64,000 nt of DNA, from contig JAIOKI010000005.1 of NCBI GenBank assembly GCA_028335825.1, positions 310,001 through 374,000 on the forward strand, in the 5' to 3' direction. This document shows, one piece after another, positions 9,382-19,353 of the stretch. The stretch is from Nosema muscidifuracis (Eukaryota; Microsporidia; Nosematidae). A model generated the notes under the pieces. The model ran no database searches, was not told the origin of the DNA, and saw only the letters and a program-made list of their open reading frames with translations. The first letter of the stretch is position 1. The number at the start of each line of letters is the position of its first letter. The position numbers and the translations under genes are program-made.

Positions 9382-10560
9382 TTAATCCTTTAAATTCCAG
9401 AAATTTACAGATTCTTCATAAAATTTAAGTTTTTCTTCAAATTTTAAGAAAAGAGCTTGTGCACATTTATAATATTGAGTATCCCTCCCATTAAACTTAA
9501 AACAATTATTTAACATAAGATGAACATCAGAAATAAAAATATCTAAACTTGTATAAATCTTCTTATTAAATTTATCTTTTATCCTAGACAAATCCATTGG
9601 AGATTTTATAATTTCATAATATTCAGGTACATCTTTAACACTGACTGGTTCAAGAAAAGGCCAGGAATTTGGATCATTTTTTAAAATATTCATCATAAGT
9701 TGAATAAACCCATCAAGACAATTTTTTCTATCTCTTCTATCTTGTTTGATTATCATATCAGAAGATATACCTGGTATAGATCTTATATCAAGTAAAGTTC
9801 TAGTATCTTCAATCTTGTATATATTAAAAAACTGTGTATTCTCTTTAAGATAATTAATAAAAGATATTCTTTTATCATTTAGAAGATCATATTTAAAAAG
9901 ATAATTAATTTCCCAAAATATATTACATTCCATAATTGTACCCCCTTCGTAATCTTTAATATACCCAATCCACATATCAAAAGTTAATTTCTGTCTAAAT
10001 CCTTGTTTTTTAAAATATCCTACAGCGAAATTATCAGCATACGTTATAAAATAAATATTACCTACATTTTCTTTATACACAGATTTATAAAATTCAAGAT
10101 TCTCAATATTCTGGTTAACGAATCCGTTATCGTATCTTAAATTATTAATTTTGTATTCGTATATTTCTTTTTTAGTATGTTCTTTAAGTATATCCATCAT
10201 AAAACTTCCTATCCCTTTTACTTGGTAATTATGATCAACTGCACAGAACACTATTTCGAAAAAATATCTATCATAAAATGGTCTATAACATATTCCACCA
10301 ATTATGTTATCAAAATTATTTACTAAGACTAGATTTATATGTTTGTGATCAAATATCTGTCTAAGAATATATTCCCTTGGCATTTTAGATAACTGCTTTT
10401 GGAAAAGAGCTTTCAATTTTAATAGAATGGTCTTATCAGTTGATTTATCTGAATTTGATACAAATATTAATTTTATGTTTCCGTTTTTAAAGTTTTCATG
10501 TAGAAGAAGTTCTTTTTTACGTTTATTACTTTGGTCAGATTGTTCTTCAAAAAATTCCAT
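9382..10560 (-). CDS. GCN5: Histone acetyltransferase GCN5 (GNAT domain plus bromodomain)
   Basis: A 392-residue catalytic subunit of SAGA-type coactivators that acetylates histone H3 tails. The GNAT domain spans about 30-215, with the general-base Glu102 in FEIVFCAVD, the acetyl-CoA loop QVKGIG (113-118), and TYADNFAVGYFKKQGF and GYIKDYEGGT in the expected order. The bromodomain is about 300-385, with the acetyl-lysine-binding Asn in NNCFKFNG. An extra segment of roughly 35 residues (about 132-167) lies between the cofactor helix and TYADN, where yeast Gcn5 has a short loop. It lacks the long N-terminal PCAF domain, as in fungi. TATCCTTA precedes the ATG. Confidence 0.95.
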   Translation of the reverse strand: MEFFEEQSDQSNKRKKELLLHENFKNGNIKLIFVSNSDKSTDKTILLKLKALFQKQLSKMPREYILRQIFDHKHINLVLVNNFDNIIGGICYRPFYDRYFFEIVFCAVDHNYQVKGIGSFMMDILKEHTKKEIYEYKINNLRYDNGFVNQNIENLEFYKSVYKENVGNIYFITYADNFAVGYFKKQGFRQKLTFDMWIGYIKDYEGGTIMECNIFWEINYLFKYDLLNDKRISFINYLKENTQFFNIYKIEDTRTLLDIRSIPGISSDMIIKQDRRDRKNCLDGFIQLMMNILKNDPNSWPFLEPVSVKDVPEYYEIIKSPMDLSRIKDKFNKKIYTSLDIFISDVHLMLNNCFKFNGRDTQYYKCAQALFLKFEEKLKFYEESVNFWNLKD

Positions 10561-11518
10561 TAAGGATACGAAAAAAAGAAATTTAAAAACCCTTCTAACT
10601 TTATAAATGAAGTATATGTTTAACCTATTGATATGTTTATTTTATTGATAAAAATGTAAATTAAAGATATTAAATTATGTTGAAATATTTATTTATGTAT
10701 ACCTTTTATTAAAGATTTAAATTTATGTATATCTTTTATTAAGAATTTATTTATGTATACCTTTTATTAAGAATTTATTTATGTATACCTTTTGTTAAGA
10801 ATTTAAATTTATGTATACCTTTTATTAAAGATTTAAATTAATGTATTATGTAATCTACACAATAAAAAATTATGACTGATCTCATAAAAATTTAATAATA
10901 TATAAGAGTGGTATTATTTTATAAAAAAATATCTAAAATACTCTAAATGGTTTATATTGTGATTTTAATAAACAAAAGATTCTTAAATTAATATTAAACT
11001 GCTGTGGAGAATGGTTTTAAACTTAATGATATAAAATTATAAGTAGCCATTTTTACTATAAAAAGGTAAAAATCATGGCTAATGAATTAAAAAACAATTT
11101 AAAGTATCAAACTAAATAAATTTATTAATATGATGATAATTAAGTAAATATAGAAGTGTACATTTATTATTAGATAATTTGAAAACATTAAAAGTTGAGA
11201 AAAAACAAAAGATTATACTTTATTTGATAACGTGTAATATTTAAGTCCACTTTAACAATTAAATTAGTCTAAATAGCTGTATCGAAGCAGAAAACAATCA
11301 ATAGTTATATTTATGACTCTAAAAAGTCTTATTATAAATATTTTACATTCTTAGGGATCGAAAAGTAGAGAAAATAGACTGAAAAATATAAAGAGGTAAA
11401 TAAGATATCTTATTACAGAAAATATAAATATGAAATATATTCAGTTATTTTTTAATAAATGACAAATTGTTTTACAATAGATTTTATTTATCTATAAGTA
11501 TAATTAATTATATAAAAA
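10561..11518. other. Long spacer: tandem repeats and a strong hairpin
   Basis: No protein gene is seen. About 10690-10850 holds five or so imperfect copies of a 30-38 bp unit built on TTTATGTATACCTTTTATTAA. A 13-bp stem with a 9-nt loop and a 3-nt bulge lies at 11044-11081 (TAGCCAT...ATGGCTA). The remaining sequence up to the PAP2 gene is less AT-monotonous than other spacers and could hold an RNA gene, but I cannot name one. Confidence 0.5.
10690..10850. repeat. Tandem repeat, ~30-38 bp units
   Basis: Successive imperfect copies of TTTATGTATACCTTTTATTA followed by AAGAATTTA or AAGATTTAAA. It lies about 130 bp upstream of the GCN5 start. Confidence 0.75.
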
Positions 11519-12217
11519 TTAGTACTCAATATTATTTTTTAACAATTGATCCCCAAAATATCTATAGAAGAATAAAGCACTTGATCCACCTACGATGAAT
11601 CCTCCTAAAATATCCGATATAAAATGTCTGTTATCAAAATATCTTGAAATTCCTACAGCAAGTGGTGCAATTAGAAAAATAAAACTAAGAATCAATCTGA
11701 GGATATCATTATTAATAATTCTATTATCAATTTGTCTAATAAATTTTGAATTTAAAAATGAAACTGTATAAACAAATCCACATGATGTGACTGCACTATG
11801 CCCCGATGGAAAACTCTTTCTACCATCAGCTACCACCTTCTTATTCCCAGTACATTTGTTCATTACAGGTTTGCATCTATCTAGAAAATCAGGGCGGAAT
11901 CGTCCAACAATATTTTTAGTATTCTCAACGAACGCAGTTACTGCTAAATGACAAGTAAGAAAACAAACGTAAAATTGTAATTCTTGTTCAAATTCAATAT
12001 TTGTACATCTAAAACACAAAGCAAAGAAGATCATAGGAATAATTATTGAGATACAAGAAGCTGCTTCCATACTTACACTATTTCTTAATTTGTGCTTCTT
12101 TCTTATATTCTCATCATTAAGGTTCAGCTTGGCATTACGTGGTGAGAATAATAAAGATAAAAGGATGAAGAATGAAGACATAAGAGCTATACTAAAAATT
12201 ATTCTGTCTATTTTCAT
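11519..12217 (-). CDS. PAP2-superfamily lipid phosphatase (LPP/DPP1-like)
   Basis: A 232-residue integral membrane phosphatase of the type that dephosphorylates phosphatidic acid, diacylglycerol pyrophosphate or related lipid phosphates. The three PAP2 signature motifs are intact: KNIVGRFRP (K-x6-RP, 101-109), PSGH (137-140) and SRYFDNRHFISD (SR-x5-H-x3-D, 191-202). About six membrane segments fit the family, although the protein is shorter than yeast Dpp1 or Lpp1. ACCCTGAC precedes the ATG. Which lipid it uses cannot be read from the sequence. Confidence 0.9.
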   Translation of the reverse strand: MKIDRIIFSIALMSSFFILLSLLFSPRNAKLNLNDENIRKKHKLRNSVSMEAASCISIIIPMIFFALCFRCTNIEFEQELQFYVCFLTCHLAVTAFVENTKNIVGRFRPDFLDRCKPVMNKCTGNKKVVADGRKSFPSGHSAVTSCGFVYTVSFLNSKFIRQIDNRIINNDILRLILSFIFLIAPLAVGISRYFDNRHFISDILGGFIVGGSSALFFYRYFGDQLLKNNIEY

Positions 12218-12995
12218 GTCAGGGTAGATGTTTTGTTTTATATTAATAAATATTTTTTTGTATGTAAAAAAATTTGAAATTTTTGATTAAAAAACTTATT
12301 TAAATTTACATCTAAATTCTATTTCTAATTAAATTTGTCAATCATAAATTTGTGATTCAGATTTTCTTAATTCAAATTTCAAAATAAACAAAATTTATGT
12401 TTCAATGAGTCAATAAAGTTTTTTTTTATTTTTGTTTTATGATAAATTTATATTTAAAATGAAATTATTTTTTTTAATTTATTTAGGATTAAAATATTTT
12501 TTTAATGTATTTTAGAATGAAATTATTTTTTTTAATTTATTTAAAATAAATGATAATTTAAATAATGTCTAATTCAAATAGAATAAAAAAATATCAAAAT
12601 TAATATGTTACAAGTCTAAATAAAAATATTAATAAATAAGATGAAATAATACCTACATTACAAGGAATTCAAGTAATTCTTAACATGAATATTACAATCT
12701 AAAAAATATTTTGTATAAATAAATGTTTGTGAAGAATAATTCTATTTGTGTTGAATCATAAAGTAGAAGGAATATTTTTTTTTCTTATTCACTCTATGGA
12801 TACTTTTTTAAAATAATTTTTTAATTATTGCCCCATTTAATTTATTTATATTTTGCATACAAAATTTTTAATTTATATATTTATTTGCTAATGACACCCT
12901 AAAAGTAAATCCTCATAAGAATTAAATGTACCTTAAAAATATAAGGGGTAAAATAAAAAGTTTGTTTATGAAGTAAGTTTTTCTATTAACCCCAA
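12218..12995. other. AT-rich divergent spacer, no gene seen
   Basis: This 0.78-kb spacer lies between divergently transcribed PAP2 and PRE3. A direct repeat of about 27 bp (ATGAAATTATTTTTTTTAAT and following) occurs at about 12459 and 12519. No start motif with a coding frame was found. It probably holds both promoters. Confidence 0.55.
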
Positions 12996-13628
12996 ATGGA
13001 AAACAAAGAAAATTTTTCAACAAATCTACCAGAAATGACAGGAACAACTATAATGGCTGTAAAATACAAGGATGGAGTAATAGTAGGAGCTGATTGTAGA
13101 ACATCCATGGGAACTTATGTATCAAGTAGGTTTACTGACAAATTAACCAAAATTGCTGATAATATATACTGCTGTAGATCAGGAAGTGCAGCAGATACCC
13201 AAGCTATAGCTGTATATATTCAAGAACTTGTACAAAGGTACTCGTTTATAGACAAAGAAGTACCTTCTGTAAAGAAAGCAGCTATGGCAGCTAAAGAAAT
13301 AATTTCAAAATATGATTCGTTGTTGGCTGGATTGATCATAGCTGGATACGATGATGGCCCAAAAATATTTAATATATCTTTGGGTGGAACTATTAATGAA
13401 GCTGATTGGCAAATAGGTGGATCCGGATCAGCTTATATATATGGATTCTGTGATATGAACTTTAAATCTAATATGACTTTAGAAGAAGCTATAAAATTTG
13501 TTCAACAATCTATAACCTGCGCTATAAGACGAGATAATGCTTCAGGTGGATGTATAAGAATGGCTACTATAAGTAAAGATGGTGTGCAAAGATACATTTG
13601 TTTAGGAGATAAAATTTTAAAAGATTGA
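12996..13628 (+). CDS. PRE3: 20S proteasome beta1 subunit (caspase-like, Pre3)
   Basis: A 210-residue catalytic beta subunit. A 16-residue propeptide ends in MTG, and self-cleavage before Thr17 (TTIMAVKYKDGV) would release the active N-terminal threonine. GADCRTSMGTYVSSRFTDKLT, CCRSGSAADTQA and GSGSAYIYGFCDMNF match beta1 rather than beta2 or beta5. Beta1 cleaves after acidic residues in the assembled 20S core. AACCCCAA precedes the ATG. The stop is only 34 bp before the GlnRS start on the same strand. Confidence 0.95.
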   Translation: MENKENFSTNLPEMTGTTIMAVKYKDGVIVGADCRTSMGTYVSSRFTDKLTKIADNIYCCRSGSAADTQAIAVYIQELVQRYSFIDKEVPSVKKAAMAAKEIISKYDSLLAGLIIAGYDDGPKIFNISLGGTINEADWQIGGSGSAYIYGFCDMNFKSNMTLEEAIKFVQQSITCAIRRDNASGGCIRMATISKDGVQRYICLGDKILKD

Positions 13629-13662
13629 AAATAAAAATTTAATTCACATTTTTACCCCATTT

Positions 13663-15756
13663 ATGTTTGATATAGAACTTTTGTTAAACAAATTGAATAT
13701 CGAGGAAGATAAAAAAGAACAAATAATGAAAAAAGATCAACTAAAAAAGAATTTAGAAGAAATATTTAGTCAATACGATACTAATAACAAATTATTATAT
13801 ACATTGGCATGTACTGCACCAAAAAAAATAAATTTAATGTTAATAGCAAAACTTATCAATGAGAAATTTATTAAAAACGAAAGTACCTTAAGAGCAATTT
13901 ATAAATTTATAGGTAAAAATGAAAAAATATCTTATGAAGATACTATAAAATATATATCAGATAATTCCAAGAATGAGGATGAAGTATTAGAAATTATTAA
14001 GAAGGTGTGTTCTATGGGAATAACAAGAAAAGATGCTCTAATTAAATTAAAAAATGAATTGCCATTTGAAGATTCGAAGTTCGTTATGGATGAGGTTAAT
14101 AAATACGATTTCAGTGATAAAAAGATAGAGAAAAAATATAAAGATTGGCTTGAAGAAGGTGAAATTACTAAATTACATAAGCCTGGCGAGAATCCACAAA
14201 TAAATGATGAAATACGTAAAGAACATTTAAAACGAACTGGTGGTAAAGTTGTAACAAGATTTCCGCCAGAACCTAATGGTATTTTACATATTGGACATGC
14301 TAAAGCTATCAATCTTGATTTTGGGTATGCAAATAAATACAACGGAATTTGTTATTTAAGATTTGACGATACAAATCCAAGAAATGAAGAAGATTTTTAT
14401 TTCGAATCTATTATTGAAGATGTTAAATGGCTAGGATTTACTCCATATAAAATTACTGCATCGAGTAATTATTTTGGTAAGATGATCGAGTTCGCTAAAA
14501 AATTAATTAAAAAGAATAAGGCTTATATATGCGAACTATCAAACGATGAAGTAAAAAGAAGAAGAAGAGTTTTATCAGAATCTTTTGAAAAAGAAGAAAA
14601 TAAGGATCTTGAAGAATTAGGAAATATTTTGAGTCCTTATAGAAATAGATCTATTGAAGATAATTTACGTATTCTTAATGAAATGATTGATAAAAAACAT
14701 AAAGAAGGAAAATATACTTTGCGATTTAAAATGAATTTGAGTTCTAAGAATCCATTAATGTTTGATTTAGTAGGTATGCGTATTGTAGACAGTGATCATG
14801 TAAAAACGTTAGATAAATATAATTTATATCCTTCATATGAATTTGCGCTATGTGTTTCTGATTCGCTAGAAGATGTAACACATTCATTTTGTACTAGAGA
14901 ATTCTTTACAAGACAGGAAAGCTATATTTGGCTACTTGACGAACTTGAGATTTATAAACCAGTTCAATGGGAATTTAGTCGTCTGAATATCAGTAACACA
15001 GTACTTAGTAAAAGAAAACTTGTTCCTTTGGAAAAATATGGAATAAAACTAGATGATCCTAGACTTTATACTATAAAAGGAATGCGTAGACGAGGAATTC
15101 CAGCGCAGGCTATTAATAATTTTGTGAAGAGTCTTGGAATAACTTATTCAGAGACTATTATTGATAACAGAATGTTTGAAAGTTTTATTCGTGACGAGCT
15201 TAATAGAACAGCAAAGAGAATTATGTGCGTCGTAGATCCTTTAAAAGTTTACATACGAAATTCTGAGCCCAAAAAAATAATACCATTTGGTGAAGATAGC
15301 ACTCAAGAAATAATATTCACTCCTTATATTTATATAGAAAAGTCCGACTTTTCAAATGAAGCTGAAAAAGATTTTCTTAGGTTTACTCCCGAACAGCCTG
15401 TTGGTCTTTATCTGTATGGTACTATAAAATTTATTAGTTTTGAGAATGATATGATTATAGCTGAGACTACTGATGAAATACCAAAGAAATACATTCACTG
15501 GGTAAGTTGTGAAAGTAATAGGGTTCAATTAAGAATATATGATCAGTTATTTAAATCATACAATCCAGAGGAAGGAAATTATTTAGAAAATATTAATTAT
15601 GACAGCAAAGAAATAAAGTATGGATATTGTGATGCAAGAATAAATGGATGCAAAGTTGAAGACAAATTACAATTCCAGAGAGTTGGATATTTCTGTGTGG
15701 ATCCTGATAGTACAAAAGATAATTTTGTTCTTAACAAAACGATCAGTTTGAAATAA
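13663..15756 (+). CDS. GLN4: Glutaminyl-tRNA synthetase
   Basis: A 697-residue class I synthetase that charges tRNA-Gln. The N-terminal helical appended domain covers about 1-165. The catalytic core starts near GKVVTRFPPEPNGILHIGHAK, with HIGH at 209-212; the KMSKS-equivalent loop is VLSKRKL at 447-453, followed by the beta-barrel anticodon-binding domain. DSLEDVTHSFCTREFFTRQ and FPPEPNG are GlnRS hallmarks and separate it from eukaryotic GluRS. Residues 295-330 form a lysine/glutamate-rich insertion. TACCCCATTT precedes the ATG. Confidence 0.95.
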   Translation: MFDIELLLNKLNIEEDKKEQIMKKDQLKKNLEEIFSQYDTNNKLLYTLACTAPKKINLMLIAKLINEKFIKNESTLRAIYKFIGKNEKISYEDTIKYISDNSKNEDEVLEIIKKVCSMGITRKDALIKLKNELPFEDSKFVMDEVNKYDFSDKKIEKKYKDWLEEGEITKLHKPGENPQINDEIRKEHLKRTGGKVVTRFPPEPNGILHIGHAKAINLDFGYANKYNGICYLRFDDTNPRNEEDFYFESIIEDVKWLGFTPYKITASSNYFGKMIEFAKKLIKKNKAYICELSNDEVKRRRRVLSESFEKEENKDLEELGNILSPYRNRSIEDNLRILNEMIDKKHKEGKYTLRFKMNLSSKNPLMFDLVGMRIVDSDHVKTLDKYNLYPSYEFALCVSDSLEDVTHSFCTREFFTRQESYIWLLDELEIYKPVQWEFSRLNISNTVLSKRKLVPLEKYGIKLDDPRLYTIKGMRRRGIPAQAINNFVKSLGITYSETIIDNRMFESFIRDELNRTAKRIMCVVDPLKVYIRNSEPKKIIPFGEDSTQEIIFTPYIYIEKSDFSNEAEKDFLRFTPEQPVGLYLYGTIKFISFENDMIIAETTDEIPKKYIHWVSCESNRVQLRIYDQLFKSYNPEEGNYLENINYDSKEIKYGYCDARINGCKVEDKLQFQRVGYFCVDPDSTKDNFVLNKTISLK

Positions 15757-15843
15757 ACATATTTTTAAAAATTTATTTAATTTAAATTGATATATTTGAC
15801 AGGTGACGATATTTATACAAAAAAATATGAAGCCTCAATAAAA

Positions 15844-17367
15844 ATGATATTTTTCAATAACATATCGAATTTCCTAGTCTCCAGAAACACAAAATCGAAA
15901 GAAATTAACACAACACCTTCTATGGCGAACTTCTATTCTCAGACGTTGGAAATTTTATCAAAATTTATCAAGGCAGTGAGCACTGAGAACAATAGTCCAT
16001 TAAAAAATTTGCAAGAATATATCAAAATAGTAGGTAGTATCAATGAGAACAGTCCTGAGTACACTATCTTGCAGAATTGTAGAATGAATTTATTAGATGA
16101 TTTAAGATTTTTAATTATAATTAATCTACAAAGTATGGATAGAAGAAATCGAGGACATTTAAAATCTTTTCATTCAGCACTACACTTAATTAGTTTATTG
16201 AACAAGAAGAAACTTTCACCTTATTACATAATAAATGAATGGCTTAATTCTAATAATATGCTTAAAGATGATAATGATTTATTAAATGCAATGAGAGGAA
16301 ATCTTGGAAAATTAATTAAAAATAATCCTTCACTTAGAGAATCACTTGAAGAACTTTGTATAATTGAGAGTCATTTACGTACAGGAAAAATAACTGAACA
16401 TAAATATTTAATAGTTAAAGAAGAATGGATTAAAAATTATTCATATATGCTACCAATGAACATAAAGAGTATTTTAATTGGTGAAAAAGTCAAAATAGAG
16501 GAACATTGGACAGAAATCTTATGTTACAAATTAGCTTATGGTAATACGAATTGTTCGATAAATGAGATATTAAATCAAATTAAAGATGATATACCTGCTA
16601 ATGATGAAATATATTTAATTTTAAATGAAGATTACGAAAAATTACTAGAAAATTCTTCTGGATGGATTAGATTAATTTACTGTTTTTTATTTAAGTCTAA
16701 TACAAGAAAAGATATTTATGACTCAATAACAGACATTGCAACAAAGTTAGTTGATATAGATTGGCAAATAGCTTTAGATTATTTTTCATTTACTACATTT
16801 TCAAATTATTATTTTGACAAAATATGTTCTGATATAGACATGAACCCAGTGATATTCGATTTCTTACATAGATACGCTAAAAGAAATAACTTAGAGTCTT
16901 CTTCATTATTGGATATTTATATGAATTATTTGTTAAAGAAAAAAGATTTTTATAATTATTGTATATTTATCAATTCATATAAATTATCTAATTTTGTTGT
17001 CCAAAATGATTTCGTAAATTTTCTCCTAACAAATTTTAGCAAGATTGAAATATTTTTGACTGATGAATTCAAGAATTCAGATTTAGGAAAATATGTCGTA
17101 CTTTATGATAATATAATAACTAAAGATAAGATTCCTGATAAAGAAGAATTAGAATATTTATTTACTCATTCATTTACTCCTTGTTTCTTTTTTATTATAT
17201 TGGAATCTATTGTAAGTAAAAATAATCCATCAGAAGGATTATTAATTAAATGTCTCGATCTTTTAATTAATAAAGAGAAAGATATGCTTGTAGACAAAAA
17301 AGATATTACTAGTTACAAAATCAATTTGGTTGATAAACTTCATTCATGCAATCTGGTTCAGAATTGA
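15844..17367 (+). CDS. Helical protein, candidate nucleoporin Nup85
   Basis: A 507-residue (from Met) almost entirely alpha-helical protein. Near the middle, SSGWIRLIYCFLF...DWQIALDYFSF resembles the region of Nup85 where a tryptophan-led helix precedes the crown helices. Nup85 is a scaffold subunit of the Nup84/Y complex of the nuclear pore. I hold this only as a candidate; another alpha-solenoid is possible. The start is uncertain: the frame stays open upstream to a TTG at 15787, no CCC motif lies before the ATG at 15844, and the gap from the GlnRS stop is 87 bp. Profile comparison against Nup85/Nup75 families would settle the identity. Confidence 0.5.
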   Translation: MIFFNNISNFLVSRNTKSKEINTTPSMANFYSQTLEILSKFIKAVSTENNSPLKNLQEYIKIVGSINENSPEYTILQNCRMNLLDDLRFLIIINLQSMDRRNRGHLKSFHSALHLISLLNKKKLSPYYIINEWLNSNNMLKDDNDLLNAMRGNLGKLIKNNPSLRESLEELCIIESHLRTGKITEHKYLIVKEEWIKNYSYMLPMNIKSILIGEKVKIEEHWTEILCYKLAYGNTNCSINEILNQIKDDIPANDEIYLILNEDYEKLLENSSGWIRLIYCFLFKSNTRKDIYDSITDIATKLVDIDWQIALDYFSFTTFSNYYFDKICSDIDMNPVIFDFLHRYAKRNNLESSSLLDIYMNYLLKKKDFYNYCIFINSYKLSNFVVQNDFVNFLLTNFSKIEIFLTDEFKNSDLGKYVVLYDNIITKDKIPDKEELEYLFTHSFTPCFFFIILESIVSKNNPSEGLLIKCLDLLINKEKDMLVDKKDITSYKINLVDKLHSCNLVQN

Positions 17368-17397
17368 AAGAACTTTTTAAATAAAGTTAATTGGTTT

Positions 17398-17592
17398 TTA
17401 TTTTTCAAGTATTTCAGTAAATTCATAAAAAAGTTTACACGCTTTAGCTACACGATCACTTATATTTTCTCCATTATTAATTATGTCTTCTAAATTATTG
17501 AGATTACTTAGAATTATTTTTAACTGATCATTTATTTTCGAGGAATCTTCAACCATTCCCTTTATTTTTTCTAATTTCAAATTTATATCCAT
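17398..17592 (-). CDS. Small coiled-coil protein (64 aa), possible DASH/Dam1 subunit
   Basis: A short gene supported by its start: AACCCCTTA stands directly before the ATG. The product is a heptad-rich helix (LKLEKIKGMVEDSSKINDQL, then ILSNLNNLEDII) ending NGENISDRVAKACKLFYEFTEIL. Small size, a single amphipathic helix and a terminal aromatic segment resemble Dad1/Dad2-type subunits of the outer-kinetochore Dam1 ring, but the similarity is weak and other small coiled-coil subunits fit too. It is convergent with the Nup85-like gene, 30 bp apart. Confidence 0.55.
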   Translation of the reverse strand: MDINLKLEKIKGMVEDSSKINDQLKIILSNLNNLEDIINNGENISDRVAKACKLFYEFTEILEK

Positions 17593-17947
17593 TAAGGGGT
17601 TAAGCTTTTATTTAATTATAATTATTTCCATTTTAACAAGTATTTTATGTAATTATAATTATTTTCATTTAATTATTATAATTCTAAGTTTTCATTATAA
17701 AAAGTTAAGCTTTTATTTAATTCTAAGTTTTCATTATGAGAAGTTAAGCTTTTATTTAATTATAATTATTTCCATCAAGAAGTTAAGCTTAAATTTATTG
17801 TTACCATTTTAACAAGTATTTTATGTAATTAAATTTTTTAATCTTATTATAAAAATAAATACGCTTTTAAATCAATCCCTTTGAATTTTAAAAATATTTA
17901 TCAAACCTCTTTATGTAATAATAAATCAGTTATAATTTAAAGACCAA
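17593..17947. repeat. Spacer built from imperfect ~30-60 bp repeats
   Basis: Repeated blocks AAGTTAAGCTTTTATTTAAT, AATTATAATTATTTCCATT and TTTTAACAAGTATTTTATGT fill most of the spacer from the 64-residue gene's start motif towards the Yju2 3' end. No gene seen. Confidence 0.65.
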
Positions 17948-18316
17948 TCATTTTTTTTTATAATTTTTTTCTATATCATATAATTTATAGATGTCTTCCT
18001 TTAATTTATTTAAATCTTCAGAAACACTAACCTCCTTTTTTATATTTTTATTTTCTCCTAATTTAATACCACCTTCTTCAATAACATATTCTCCATTTTT
18101 AGGGTCAGTCTTTATTGAAATGTTGTTTTTACATCCAGTACATTTAAAAATAAATCTATAAACTTTTATTCCATAATAATCCCCTCCTTTTATTTCTTCT
18201 TGAATTGTATTATGTCTTTTATTTTTATAAATAAATTCATTACATGTTTTACACTTCATTGTAAAAGGCATACAAAATCTTGTATGACTTTTATTTTTGC
18301 GTGGTTTAACACCCAT
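17948..18316 (-). CDS. YJU2: Splicing factor Yju2/Cwc16 (CCDC94 family)
   Basis: A 122-residue member of the Cwc16 family, which joins the spliceosome around Prp2 action and promotes the first transesterification. The zinc-binding pattern CKTC...CTGC is seen in FTMKCKTCNEFIYKNKRHN and YRFIFKCTGCKNNISIKTDP, with NGEYVIEEGG after it, as in Yju2 and CCDC130. The N-terminus is shortened; the usual MGERKxxNKYYPPDFDP segment has shrunk to MGVKPRKNKSHTRF. I chose the ATG at 18316; the frame is open seven codons further to a TTG. The C2H2 gene ends 26 bp upstream. Together with U6 and SmB in this window it shows that splicing is retained. Confidence 0.85.
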   Translation of the reverse strand: MGVKPRKNKSHTRFCMPFTMKCKTCNEFIYKNKRHNTIQEEIKGGDYYGIKVYRFIFKCTGCKNNISIKTDPKNGEYVIEEGGIKLGENKNIKKEVSVSEDLNKLKEDIYKLYDIEKNYKKK

Positions 18317-18342
18317 GCTTGTAATAAAAAAATTCAAAATTT

Positions 18343-19194
18343 TTAATCTAAACTTTTATTTTGTTCATAGTAATTCCTAAATGTTAAACTTTGAGTTTTA
18401 CTCGGTACATTATGAATCTTGAAATGCTGTGAAAGATTATCAGATCTAGAAAAAGATTTCATACAACCAGGATATTTACATTTATAAGGTCTTTCTCCTG
18501 TATGCATTTTGTTATGTCTTTTTAAATGTTCAAATCTTTTAAAAGCTCGTTTACATTCTGGATATTCACAAACAAAAGGTCTATCTTTAATATTTACTTG
18601 CTTGACACGACATCTTCCTCTTCCTGCGTATTTCTTGTCATTCTCTTCAATATTTACTTGTGATGTAGGAATATCAATAAAATCATTTGCTGAATACATA
18701 CTACTCAAAATATTGTTCATATCACCTCCTTTTACCCAATTCTGTTCAAATGGACATTTTTCAATGACACGGTTTACAACAGTCTCTTCTTTAACAGGAG
18801 AAATAACAATTTTTTCAAAAAGAGATTCATCTTCAGTCTTCACAATATCAGCGAATCTTTTTTGAACCAAAGAAAAAATATGATCTGTGAGTTGATCTAT
18901 TTTACATAATTCTAAAACTTTATTTTGACCATCTTCATCATTCTCATTCATGCTATAAATATTTATCATTTCTCTTAGGAAAGTCTTAACGATATCGTTA
19001 AATGAAGTTTGCAAATAATATGAAAAGAGATCTACCAAAGTATCTAAAGAAATATAATGTGCTCCATTCACGTTATAAAATCTAATTTTTAATCTCGATT
19101 CTTCTATATGTACATCATCTACTTTAAGTTCTGGGTTGATTCTTGCATAAATTTTACGAAACTCTTCTTCAAATGAAAAATTTTCTTGATTCAT
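18343..19194 (-). CDS. C2H2 zinc-finger protein, two C-terminal fingers
   Basis: A 283-residue putative transcription factor. Two classical fingers lie at the C-terminus: C209-C214-H227-H231 and C239-C244-H257-H261, joined by the standard TGERPYKC linker. The paired-finger layout ([20 protein letters not shown] then [20 protein letters not shown]) resembles fungal Msn2/Msn4- or Com2-type stress regulators. Residues 1-200 are acidic and helical without a recognised domain. No CCC motif precedes the ATG, so the start is less certain than for its neighbours. DNA target unknown. Confidence 0.85.
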   Translation of the reverse strand: MNQENFSFEEEFRKIYARINPELKVDDVHIEESRLKIRFYNVNGAHYISLDTLVDLFSYYLQTSFNDIVKTFLREMINIYSMNENDEDGQNKVLELCKIDQLTDHIFSLVQKRFADIVKTEDESLFEKIVISPVKEETVVNRVIEKCPFEQNWVKGGDMNNILSSMYSANDFIDIPTSQVNIEENDKKYAGRGRCRVKQVNIKDRPFVCEYPECKRAFKRFEHLKRHNKMHTGERPYKCKYPGCMKSFSRSDNLSQHFKIHNVPSKTQSLTFRNYYEQNKSLD

Positions 19195-19353
19195 CTTTGT
19201 TCTTCTGATTTGCTCCTCTATTTAATTTTATAAAACATAAAACTACCAATTAGATTGATTAAAAAGGAGAAATCATTTGTAATAATGATTATTTACTAAC
19301 AACAAATAATATTTTATATTAAGTTTTATATCATCAATCTTAATTGATATTAA

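Noticed and set aside
13932-14342. 136-codon frame antisense to GlnRS
   Set aside because: It is the shadow of a strongly conserved synthetase; no start motif on its own strand.
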